Notes under the pieces: model-generated
Told to the model about the DNA's origin: nothing
Databases searched by the model: none
Seen by the model: the letters and a program-made list of their open reading frames with translations, nothing else
Position numbers and translations under genes: made by a program
Part shown: positions 46,972-56,587 of the stretch, piece by piece
How positions within the stretch are numbered: the stretch's first letter is position 1
Layout: every line of letters begins with the position of its first letter
DNA from: Avena insularis
Taxonomy: Eukaryota; Streptophyta; Magnoliopsida; Poales; Poaceae
Reading direction: 5' to 3'
Assembly (NCBI GenBank): GCA_023614405.1
Contig: CM042697.1
Location: 159,874,149-159,938,148 of the forward strand
DNA: 64,000 bases

Positions 46972-48648
46972 TCAGTAGTCATCATCATCCTCGTCGTCCT
47001 CGACATTCTCAACCTCATCCTGGTCATCCTCATCCTGGTCATCCTCATCCTGGTCATAGTCATCATCATCATCATCCTCAGGGATAGCAGGCCCTTTGCC
47101 GTGAGGGCGAGAGGAGGAAGTACCCTGGTATCCAAACCCAGAGGTGACATCAGCAAACGTCTGCCAGTCCACTAGACTATCCTGTTGGGCGTTCCATGCC
47201 CCAAATGAGAGAGTGTGATCAGACTCTGTGGACTGCTGGGCACCATGCTCATCATTGTATTCATCTTCACCTTCCTCGATATCAATGACACCCTGGTCCT
47301 TGATCTCTTTGAGGAGCTTCTCCATGCGGTTGCTTTGGTAAGATGCATGCTGCTGCTTGCGAATGTCAACGTTCATGCAGCAAAGAGTCCTCTCCCAGAA
47401 GCTGGCCTTCTTGACCTTCTCATGCACATAGGCTCTAGTCATGGAAGGCATAGGGACATTTGATGCATTCTTCCTCCGAACTCTGGTTGGAGAGGGAGCC
47501 CTCTCCGTCTCAGTCTCCTCATCATCATTTCCATATCGGCGCCTTGGAGCTGGCCCCATGTGCCCCTTCTGCTGCAGAGAGAGTGTCTTGGTGAGGTTTG
47601 GTGGAACGGCATTGGGAGAATCATGCGGCTGCGAGTTGATCAGTCTCATAACCAAGGGTGCATATGGAGGAGATTTCTTGAATAGAATTGCATGGAACAT
47701 TTCCTCGAAAATGAAGTCCATCACATCAATGGGTGTAGCCTCAGCATCAGGTCCAGCATTGAAGGTCCGGTGAGTATGGTACAGGAGGTTGACAAGTCCT
47801 CCCCTGAGAGCATCATCATTTCCAGCACTTGGAGCAATAGTGTGACGGAAAATCCTCAGCATAAGGTTGTAGAGGGGCTTGAGTCCCTTGGAGGCCCCCA
47901 CAACACCATCATCATCTGAGAGGTGCCAGTTTTGCTTGTTCTCACCCAATGATGCGGAATGCATCATGACCCCACGAGTAGATATGCCGTGGAAAGTCTC
48001 AAAGATGACATTGGCAAAGTCATGGAAAGTAGCTGTGCAGCGAGTAGAGCCAGTCATCCACACCATAGTCCTAGCAAGATCAGTCCCAAATACCACAGTG
48101 GCATAGAACTGCTGAACGAGGTGCTGCTTGTAGTCTTCATGCAGCTCCATCAAGTTGTAGAGACCCAGCTTCTCACAGATCCACAGGGCATCACTGAAAT
48201 ACGGGCTCTGGCGCATTTGCTCAATGTTCATGAACTTCTGAGGGCAAACCGGTGATTTGGTGAGTACACCATACACATCCTTCATGAACACACTCTGCTC
48301 TTTCCTCCAGAAACGAGGGTCATCACTAGTACGGGGTAGTGCATAGAAATCTGTCTTCCTCAGCTCACGGAACTCCACTTTAGACATCTTGTTTAGGAAC
48401 TGGAGGTTGTCATACTTGGCTCTCTTTGCACGTTCCTCCCGTTCAGCCCTTTCTTGATCCCTCTTCATGTAAGCTGCATCATGTGCCTGCTGTTTCCGGT
48501 TGGATGGAGGCACGATAAACTGACCCTGAGCTTCATCATAGCGAGGAGTGCCCCTTTGGGACTTGGCCTTGGTACGACGAGGGCGACTAGAACCATCACC
48601 TGTGAACAGCGGTGGGAGATAGCATGGAGATGAGTATATATGTCCCAA
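46972..48648 (-). CDS. Long intact extra ORF downstream of pol (SIRE 'env-like' position), function unknown
   Basis: 558 codons without interruption. Residues 20-90 are basic and Arg/Lys/Glu-rich (RPRRTKAKSQRG and RDQERAEREERAKRAKYD). A central globular part (100-350) has LVQQFYATVVFGTDLAR, FHDFANVIFETFHG and GLVNLLYHTHRTFN, loosely like the 'putative plant transposon protein' domain found in plant elements. Residues 370-420 are Arg/Pro-rich (PAPRRRYG), then MEKLLKEIKDQ. The tail is a nearly pure Asp/Glu tract with DEDDQ repeats. I see no signal peptide or membrane helix, so an envelope role is not supported here. It is the best-kept frame of the element. Confidence 0.78.
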   Translation of the reverse strand: MGHIYSSPCYLPPLFTGDGSSRPRRTKAKSQRGTPRYDEAQGQFIVPPSNRKQQAHDAAYMKRDQERAEREERAKRAKYDNLQFLNKMSKVEFRELRKTDFYALPRTSDDPRFWRKEQSVFMKDVYGVLTKSPVCPQKFMNIEQMRQSPYFSDALWICEKLGLYNLMELHEDYKQHLVQQFYATVVFGTDLARTMVWMTGSTRCTATFHDFANVIFETFHGISTRGVMMHSASLGENKQNWHLSDDDGVVGASKGLKPLYNLMLRIFRHTIAPSAGNDDALRGGLVNLLYHTHRTFNAGPDAEATPIDVMDFIFEEMFHAILFKKSPPYAPLVMRLINSQPHDSPNAVPPNLTKTLSLQQKGHMGPAPRRRYGNDDEETETERAPSPTRVRRKNASNVPMPSMTRAYVHEKVKKASFWERTLCCMNVDIRKQQHASYQSNRMEKLLKEIKDQGVIDIEEGEDEYNDEHGAQQSTESDHTLSFGAWNAQQDSLVDWQTFADVTSGFGYQGTSSSRPHGKGPAIPEDDDDDDYDQDEDDQDEDDQDEVENVEDDEDDDDY

Positions 48649-49959
48649 ATATGCAAGACAGAGCTTTGATGCATTTACGGACTACTTTGACCCACCCAGC
48701 ACGGAGTCTCCGCACAAACACGGAGTCTCAGTTCAGATGAAGTCTCGGTCCTAGGGACGGAGTCTCGACCTGACCGAGTCTCCGGACCTAAGGCCGAGTC
48801 TCGGTTAGGAGGCTTTCATGCGATGGGGAGATGCTGGTGAGGGTAAATCTAGTAGATCGGGCAATGCAACAAGGCTAAAGTACTGGAGTGCAAGCAAACA
48901 AGTGATTCCTATGGACAAATCCGCAACAATCCTCAAAAACACATCTAGGGATGAACCCTAGGAGGAAAAAGGTGAGGAGAGGTACTAGATCTGTCCATGG
49001 GATCGATTCCTTCGGTGGGAATGACCCAATGGAGGAGAGGAGGAGGTTGGCCGGCTGCACGGCGGATCCCGGGGGCTTCTTGACCTCCGGGGAGGATTTT
49101 TGGAGGAGGGGGCGACGGGTTTGGAGGTAGGGGACGGGGTGAAGAAAGAGGAACTGCTGTTCCAGTTCACCCCGTGCCCCTTCTTTAAGTGACAGAAACC
49201 GTCCAGACCGGAGACTCCGGTCTACACCGGAGACTCCGGTCCTCCTCGACCAAAAATTCCAGGAAAGGTGTTTGGGGACATATATGAGAGATAGATGGTT
49301 TTTAAGACAGGGAAAGGGCTTGGGTTGAGACATCAAACTGTGAAGAACCAACAAGAGCCATAGAAGTTTGAAGATAATCAGAAAAACTCCAAGAGGCTAA
49401 AATCAAGCAAATGACAAACATGAGTAAGTGCCAACCTCTCAAGTAGGAGAGGGTGGTGGCCTTGGCCACCATATTTGAGTATACTTGGCTTGGCACCACG
49501 AAGATATATCTTGGGTCCATTACCAACACTCATCATTAAGCTCACATATCACTAAATGATATTAAGAGGAATGATTTTGATTGCTTTGGGCATCATGGGG
49601 GGAGGGATGGTCCAATCAATTAGGACCGCACTCCCCCTATATCCATGCCTACACCTAGACCAAATATGAGATGAAACATAGGTGAGAGTGCAATAACATC
49701 AAGTCAAGCTCCTTGAATCCACGATATTTAGTTCATTCCTCAAGTAGCAAAATCTTGCTTCATCAAGTGGCTTTGTGAAGATATCGGCAAGTTGATCTTT
49801 GGTTGATACATAGGATAGATCAATATCACCTCTAGCAACATGATCTCTAATGAAGTGATGTGAATCTCAATATGCTTTGTCCTTGTGTGATCCTTGGGTT
49901 GTATGCAATCTTGATGGCACTTTCATTGTCACATAGAAGAGGAACTTTGTCAAAGGACA
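48649..49959 (-). other. Spacer between RNase H and extra ORF, with LTR-like promoter motifs
   Basis: 1.3 kb without a credible gene. At 49200-49245 two ccggagactccggt motifs like those of the LTR U3 lie upstream (minus strand) of a weak TATA-like CTTAAAGAAG at about 49180. A second group of cggagtctc variants spans 48695-48815, next to the start of the extra ORF. Confidence 0.6.
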
Positions 49960-52378
49960 CCGTATTCCTTTAAAGTTTGCCTCATCCATAGCAATTGGGT
50001 GCAAGCACTAGCATGACAACATACTCGGCCCGGTGGAGAGAGATATACAATTTTGCTTCTTAGAAGACCAACATACCAAGGACCTACCAAGGAATTGGCA
50101 AGCCCGGATGTTGATTTTCTATCATCCTTGTCTCCGCCTAATCCGAGTCCGTGTATCCACAAAGAGCGAATGTTGAGCCTTGAGGGTACCAAAGACCATA
50201 AAATGGGGTATGAACTAAATATCGAAAGATTCTCTTGACCGCCGTTAAATGGCTTTCCTTAGGAGCCGCTTGATATCTTGCACACACACCTACACTCAAC
50301 ACAATATCGGGTCTAGATGCACAAAGGTAAAGCAAAGAACCAATCATAGACCGGTATACCTTTTGATCCACATCTTTACCATTTGGATTTTGTTCAAGAT
50401 GAGTCTTTGTTGCCATGGGAGTTGGGGCTCCATTCAAATCTTGCATTTTGAATCTCTTGAGCATATCTTGAGTATACTTGGCTTGATTGAAGAAAGTTCC
50501 TCCTCTTACTTGCTTGATCTCAAAGCCAAGGAATACCTTCAACTCCCCCATCAAGGACATCCGGAACCTACTAGTCATAAGCTTTGAGAATTCATCATTA
50601 AAAGCTTTGTTAGATGAGCCAAAGATAATATCATCAACATAGATTTGGCATACAAAAAGCTCCCCATTAACCCTCTTAGTAAAAAGAGTGGGATCGATTT
50701 TCCCAACCTCAAAACCACGGTCAAACAATAACTCTCTAAGGTGCTCATACCACGTGCGTGGGGCTTGCTTGAGCCCATAGAGCGCCTTATCAAGTTTGTA
50801 GACATGGTTTGGAAAGTTGAGGTCCTCAAATCCTGGGGGTTGCTTAACATATACCAATTCATTTAAAGGACCATAAAGGAATGCACTTTCTACATCCATT
50901 TGTTGCAACTTAAAGTTATGATGTGCCGCATAAGCAAGAAGGATACGGATGGACTCAAGGCGAGCCACGGGTGCATAAGTCTCTCCATAATCAATGCCTT
51001 CAATTTGAGAATACCCTTGTGCAACCAATCTTGCCTTGTTCCTTACTATAATTCCATGCTCATCTTGCTTGTTCTTGAATATCCACTTTGTACCAATAAC
51101 ATTGCGGCAATCCTTTGGCTTCTCAACTAACTTCCAAACTTTGTTTCTCTCAAAATTGTTGAGCTCTTTGTGCATAGCTTCTAACCAATCCGAATCTTCA
51201 AGGGCTTCCCACACTTTCTTTGGTTCAATCATGGAGATGTGGGCTTGGTGTTCACTGAACCTCTTCAATTGAGCTCTTGTGGAAATTCCTTTCCTTAGAT
51301 CTCCAACCACATTTTGGAGGGTGTGGTCTCTTAATTCCAACATTCTTTCTTTTCTAGCTTCGCGACGAGCGTGGATCTCCTCATTGTTTCTTGGGGGAAC
51401 CTCTTCATCATTTTGATCCTCGTCTTGACCATCAACTTGACCTTGATCATCATTGGAGTCTTCCTCTGCATTGGGAGGCACGGATTGACCTTGGTCTTGA
51501 TCAAGTGCTCTTCTAGCCTCAGTTTGAGCTCGTCTCAAGATAGTTTGGATGGATCTTCCTTGACAAATTGACTTGGCACCACTTGACAACCCATCGAAAG
51601 GACCAAGCTCCCTTTGATTAGAGTTCACACATTGATCACTATGTTGAGGGTTCACATCTTGTCTTTGGCTTGAGTCAATGTCCTCATCGGTAGATGGAGC
51701 ATGTTGAGGTTGTGTAGATGAGGGCTCCACTTGAGTGGAGCATAGTTCTTCTCGATCCGCCATAAGGGGTTCCTCAACGGGGCGGATATAACCCACACCC
51801 ATTCTTCCTATGGCATCCTGAGGCATTTCACCATCTACATCACAAGCATCAACACGCCCCCCTTGCGGACCATCATATTCTTTGAAGGTCACACTACAAG
51901 ATTCTATGACGGCTCCGGAGAGCTTGTCATAGATTCTATAAGTGTGAGATTCGAGACCATAGCCAACAAAAATACCCTCTAATGCTTTTGATTCGAATTT
52001 AGACAAACGAACACCTTTGATGAGATAGAAACACTTACAACCGAACACCCGGAAATAAGATATGTTGGGCTTGTTACCGGTAAGTATCTCATATGGAGTC
52101 TTGTTGATTTTCTTGCGGAGGTAGAGCCGGTTTGAAGCATGGAAAGCGGTGGAGATGGCTTCGGCCCAGAAGTTGTATGGAGATTTAAACTCCGCCAACA
52201 TGGTCCTAGCCATCTCAATAAGAGTCCGGTTCTTTATTTCGGCCACACCATTTTGTTGAGGGGTGTATGCTGCGGAATATTGATGTTTAATCCCCTCATC
52301 ACTAAGAAAGTCATTCAAGGTGTAGTTCTTGAACTCGGTGCCATTGTCACTTCTTATAATCAACACGGGAACATTGTG
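49960..52378 (-). pseudogene. SIRE integrase C-part, RT and RNase H
   Basis: An open frame of 742 codons (52366-50138). The integrase second Asp is in [10 protein letters not shown] and the Glu in [12 protein letters not shown] (usually AERKN). Then come [10 protein letters not shown] and a variable Gln/Asp-rich linker, RT from [15 protein letters not shown] through [42 protein letters not shown] and YVDD at 50630-50641, then RNase H. A TAG at 50138-50140 follows GYTDSD; the frame beyond to about 49960 still resembles the RNase H end (CTQLLWMRQTLKEYG). Confidence 0.9.
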
Positions 52379-53986
52379 TTACCGTTGAACCAAGTTGATG
52401 AAGTCGATAAAAGTCCTTTGAGTTTCACTCTTCAACTTGAAGAAATAAACCCAAGAGTATCTTGAGAAGTCGTCAACAATCACCAAACAATATTTCTTCC
52501 CACCAAGACTTGCATGAGATGGAGGACCAAATAGGTCCACATGAAGGAGTTCCAAGATCTTGTTAGACTTGATTTGGTTCGTGGGCTTATGAGGAGCGTC
52601 ATGCATCTTCCCTAGAACACATGCCCTGCAAATACGATCTTTGGCAAAGGAAACATTTTCTTTTAGTCCAACAATATGGCCCTCTTTATGGAGAATTTGC
52701 AAAGTCCTCATATTGACATGGGCTAGTCGGCGGTGCCATAGCCAACCCACATCGGCCTTTCCGTATAAGCACATCGGACCTGCAGTGGCTTGCCCCAAAA
52801 AGTCCACCACATACAAGTCATTTTCGACGTACCCAACGAAAGCGACCTTGAGCGACTTGCTCCACATGAGGACCACAATATCATTATCAATAAAGACGGC
52901 AAAACCCATCTTTCCAAGAGCACGGACAGAAAGTAAGTTGTAACCAAGGGTTTCAACAAGCATGACGTTCACGAGTGTAATGTCGTGAGCCACCACAACT
53001 TTGCCGAAACCCATTACCGTAGATTTTGACTTGTCGGCGTATGTGACGGTGATTTGATCTTCATTTGGTACCAAGTCCTTGACAATAGACGAGCTTCCGG
53101 TCATATGACTAGTGCAACCACTATCGATCACCCATTTTGAACCTCCGGAAGCATAGGTCTCCGTTCCTCTTGCCATAAGGCAAGTGACGTTCTTGGTGGA
53201 AGAGTTCTCATTTGGAGAATCGAAGAGTGAGAGTGTTGGAGTAGAGGTGGTGGCTAGAGCAGCCACACCATGCGAAGTTTCATCTTCCTCATCTTCATTG
53301 TCGGAGGAGTATTCTTCATGAGTGATCAACACAATTTCTCCCGACTTCTTGTTGACTGGATTCTTCTTGATGAAGGGTTTCTTGTAAGGTGCCTTGAGAG
53401 TCTTATTCATCACAAGCTTACCACCATTATCTTCTCTCTTCTCATAGGGGCAACTTGCCACAAAGTGATATCGGTCACCACAATTGAAGCAAGTTCTCAA
53501 CCTAGTGGTGTTCTCTCTTTTCCCATTTGGATTGCTTCTTCGTTGCATTTCTATCTTGGCCTTGGCGGGGTTCTTCCAAAAGTTTTTTGCATAGAAAGCC
53601 ATATATTTACTATGAGCAATCTTGACGTCATCGGGGTGGTCCAAGGAGAGGCCTTCATCACTATCATCTTCATCTTCAAGGTCCACAGCTTTGGCCTTCA
53701 ACGCAACATTGACCACATTGCTCATACCGAGAGCACGAGCACGGGCATCTTTGGCATTCTTGGCGGCAACCTTGAAAGCAGCCATCTCTTGCATAACTTC
53801 ATTTGAGGTCATGAGATGATAGTTGTGTCTTCCTTGTAAGCTCTTCAAGTCAGTGGGATCAAAAGGCATGAGTGCACTCACATATTTTCTTTTTATCCAT
53901 GCATCATCCACATGTGAGGCACCCACATTTCTAAAAGCGGTGGCGGTGGTCTTGAGCCTTCGATACATGTCTTCGTGATCTTCACC
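52379..53986 (-). pseudogene. SIRE gag end, CCHC knuckle, protease, pre-integrase and integrase start
   Basis: 529 open codons from 53968. In order: MYRRLKTTATAFRNVGASHV, CFNCGDRYHFVASC (about 53470), protease WVIDSGCTSHMTG (about 53110), GAG-pre-integrase LWHRRLAHVNMRTL and CRACVLGKM, and the first integrase Asp in ELLHVDLFGP. It stops at TAA 52379-52381, which splits an otherwise continuous frame with the next segment (CAA to TAA is the simplest change). Confidence 0.9.
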
Positions 53987-54678
53987 TTATTTCATGTAGA
54001 AACCTTCGGCTTCATTGCTTAGAGCATCATATCTGTTCCTCCTCATACTCTCATTTCCAACAAACAACACAGTGAGAGCATCCCAAGCTTCCTTGGCAAT
54101 GCTAAAATGCTCAATGTGAGGATAATCCTTTGTTCCCAATCCTTGTTGAATCATATGCAAAGCAGTGGCATTGAGTTGACTATTGACAACCTCTCTTCTT
54201 GTCAAGTTGTTTGGATCCCCAATAAAGAGTCCATGCTCGATGATGTTCCATAGTTCAATGCATGAGCTGCGCATATGAGTTCTCATTAGTGATTGCCATT
54301 GAGCAAAAGTAGCAGACTCTTCTAGCTTAGGTGGGTCACCTCTATTGTACACATGAGGGTGAGGGATGGGAGGATCGGGAGAGTACCAAGAATCACGGTT
54401 CTCGCCTTTCCCCCCATCAAGTCGTGTGGAGGAATGAGCATTGTCTAGTTTATCCCCTACCACCATACCTTCGGGGGATACCGGAGTATTCCCTTTAGAA
54501 TGCGGATGGTAGTTCCTCTTGAGGGGATGGGGTGATGAGCCATTTTGTCTTTAAGAAGTTGCTCAAGCATCTTCTTGACGTTGACCAAGGAAGAGCTCAA
54601 TCTTGTTTCCAAGTTTTTGAGATCTTCCATGGTCACCGGGGTTGACTCACTACCACCATCCCCATCATGGCTACCCAT
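53987..54678 (-). pseudogene. SIRE gag N-terminal half
   Basis: Begins MGSHDGDGGSESTPVTMEDL (54678) with a short coiled coil (LETRLSSSLVNVKKMLEQLL). A frameshift near 54480-54530 leads to the capsid-like part (FAQWQSLMRTHMRSSCIELW, ALTVLFVGNESMRRNRY). Stop TAA at 53987-53989 after FYMK; the same frame continues as GEDHEDMYRRL, so one base change broke it. Confidence 0.85.
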
Positions 54679-54715
54679 ATTCTCTTAGGCGGTAAAGCCC
54701 GAATAAAGAGCCGAG

Positions 54716-54727
54716 GCTCTGATACCA
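54716..54727 (-). other. PBS (initiator tRNA-Met) of complete SIRE element
   Basis: Minus strand TGGTATCAGAGC, two bases from the 5' LTR tip at 54730. Confidence 0.88.
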
Positions 54728-55451
54728 ATTGAAAGGATCGTATGGGCACCTAGAGGGGGGGGTGAATAGGTGCTACTTCAAATTTTACTCTTTTTCAAAT
54801 TAGGGTTTGACAAGAAAGGTAAATTCTCTAGAATATGCAACTAAGGTGAATTTACCTATATGTCAAGCAAGCACAAACTAACACAACACTAAGCAAGAAC
54901 AAGTAAGTAAAGTGCGGTAAAGGATAGAAGTAACCAAGGGAGTGGACGCGGAGACACAAGGATTTGTTTCCCGTAGTTCCTTCCTTTTGAGGAAATCGTC
55001 TACGTTTGGAGAGGGGTGGTTTCAAACCACCAGCATACGATAGGCCTCCTTGTTCTCCGATGAACCTCACCCAAGGGCTCGATTCATCTTCCACTATATC
55101 GGCAACCTTGAGGTGGAAGCGGCACCTTTACAAAAGTTAGAACACATCCACAACTGAATTGGAGGCTCCCAAATACAAGCAAGCTGTCAAGACAAATCAA
55201 ATACAAGCTTGTAAGAACCAAATCAAAGTTAGGGTTTCCAAAGAAACACTAGAGCTTGGGGGCCCTCAAGTGAATGAGGGGAAAAGGAAGATCTCTCTTG
55301 GTGAAGATGTGAATCAAGGCCTCCTCCTTCGATTCTCCAAAGATCAATGACTTTGGATGGTTGGATGAAGAGATCTTGTGGATTTGGTGGCTCTAATGGT
55401 GTTGGTGTTCTTGAGCAGCTCGAGCAACTGGAGGAAGAAGATAAGGGTCCC

Positions 55452-55459
55452 TATTTATA
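55452..55459 (-). promoter_or_regulatory. TATA box in SIRE 5' LTR
   Basis: Minus strand TATAAATA, with the ccggagactccgg cluster starting about 50 bp upstream. This is the copy expected to drive element RNA. Confidence 0.6.
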
Positions 55460-55506
55460 GACAGCCCCCTCCACGAACCGTTTTCTGACCATTGAAGAAA
55501 AGTCAG

Positions 55507-55920
55507 ACCGGAGACTCCGGTCTACACCGGAGACTCCGGCCAATCTCCGGACCAGCCTCCAGACTGCCCATCTGAATGACCCAGAACAATCCTGACCCAA
55601 CAACACCGGAGACTTCGGTCTTCCAACACCGGAGACTCCGGTCCGACCAAAGTCTCCGGATAATCTCTGGACTAGTCTCCGGGTAGCCATCTGGTGACCA
55701 GCGCATTTCTTCACCAGCAACACCGGAGACTCCGGACTTTCAACACCGGAGACTCCGGTCAGAACAAAGTCCGGAGTCTCCGGCCAATCTCCGGACCAGT
55801 CTCCGGATAGGCCAACAGAATGACCCAGCCAAGTCCTGGGAGGCACCACCGGAGCCAGCACCGGAAACTCCGGACCACACCGGAGAATCCGGTCTTGCCA
55901 GACCGGAGACTCCGGTATGG
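55507..55920. repeat. CCGGAGACTCCGG cluster in 5' LTR U3
   Basis: At least six exact ggagactccgg copies plus variants, same layout as 46013-46420. Confidence 0.8.
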
Positions 55921-56117
55921 AGTTCCCAGAACAGTGGCAAATGTATGTGGTCTTTTCCCAAGAGTGTGTGTCATGTTTATCTATGATAATACCAACCTGT
56001 GGACAATAACAAACTGTGAAATGATCTACTTGTTGTTAACAAACACCAAAAGTGATTATGACAATAGATGTCCTTTCAATAGGGATCTCTACCTTATTAA
56101 AGGTTGGGACCTCTACA

Positions 56118-56587
56118 GATCCACCGACAAGGAAGACGACGGGAAAAGACAGCGAAGGGGTACGGGCCAGTTGGGCTAGGCTTGGGCCCCGGGTGGGCCG
56201 ACTGCTGGTTGTTGCGCGTTGCGCTGGCGCAGAGAGAGAGAGGGGCGGAGAGGTGGGTTGCGGCCCAGAGAGCTAGGTTTAGCTATTTTTTTCTAGGGAA
56301 ACTGTTTTCTTTTTTTTGTTTTTCAATTTATGTTTGCATTTCCAATTCAAACTCTGTTTTGAATATTTTTGAATTACAGGAACTTTTATAAAATATCTGA
56401 AAACACAAAGGGACCCTTATAACAATTTGAGCTCCTTTTGTTTTGATAGTTTTCAAAATATAAAAACCATTTGATTGGTTTTGAGAGGGAACAAAATTAG
56501 GGTTTTGTTTCTTCTTATTTTGATTAGACCAAGGTGCAAGTATTATGCATGCATGCAATGCTCAAACATGTCTTTATTAATATTACA
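56118..56587 (-). repeat. 5' LTR of Tekay-like element, second part
   Basis: Begins with the TSD copy gatcc and continues the LTR cut at 34456. The right border is set at aatattaca (56587): the minus strand then starts TGTAATATT, pairing with the other tip GTGACA, and the CACTA transposase frame starts immediately beyond. Confidence 0.7.

Larger units (their letters stand above)
45227..56078 (-). mobile_element. SIRE/Maximus-like Ty1/Copia, nearly complete
   Basis: LTRs are 45227-46596 (3') and 54730-56078 (5'), both with tips TGAAAGGATCG...TGTCCTTTCA. TSD acagg (45222-45226) / atagg (56079-56083), one mismatch. From right to left the minus strand has PBS, gag, CCHC, protease, integrase, RT, RNase H, a spacer and a long extra ORF, then PPT. 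Order PR-IN-RT-RH marks Copia; an ORF after pol marks the SIRE lineage. Few disabling changes are seen, so it is young compared with its neighbours. Confidence 0.93.
54730..56078 (-). repeat. 5' LTR of complete SIRE element (1349 bp)
   Basis: Direct partner of 45227-46596, with a few small deletions (for example around 55000-55140). TATA box on the minus strand at 55452-55459. Confidence 0.93.
34457..56117 (+). mobile_element. LARD-like element 2, ~4.5 kb LTRs, CCHC-knuckle interior
   Basis: LTRs are 34457-38936 and 40708-45226 plus 56084-56117 (split by a SIRE element). The interior is 38937-40707. The TSD gatcc is perfect on both sides (34452-34456, 56118-56122). PBS TGGTATCAGAGC at 38939-38950 places it on the plus strand. 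There is no protease, RT or integrase. The long LTR/short interior shape matches LARDs such as barley Sukkula, but the interior still codes for a gag-like knuckle protein. Confidence 0.9.
28562..56587 (-). mobile_element. Tekay/Del-like chromovirus (Ty3/Gypsy), split by SIRE and LARD insertions
   Basis: Interior 28562-32709 on the minus strand (gag, PR, RT, RH, partial IN). The 5' LTR is 32710-34456 continued at 56123-56587. The integrase stops at 28562 where the SIRE element begins, so the rest plus the 3' LTR lies left of the window. Integrase sequence GMDFITGLPR...VVIDRLSKVAHF is typical of chromoviruses. The right LTR border (aatattaca, 56587) interrupts a CACTA transposase frame, so this element inserted into the CACTA; the next bases, caaaa (56588-56592), are the expected TSD. 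Confidence 0.83.

Noticed and set aside
54716..54727. Possible tRNA-Met gene fragments at this and similar TGGTATCAGAGC sites
   Set aside because: Each is a 12-base PBS next to an LTR tip; no cloverleaf can be formed.
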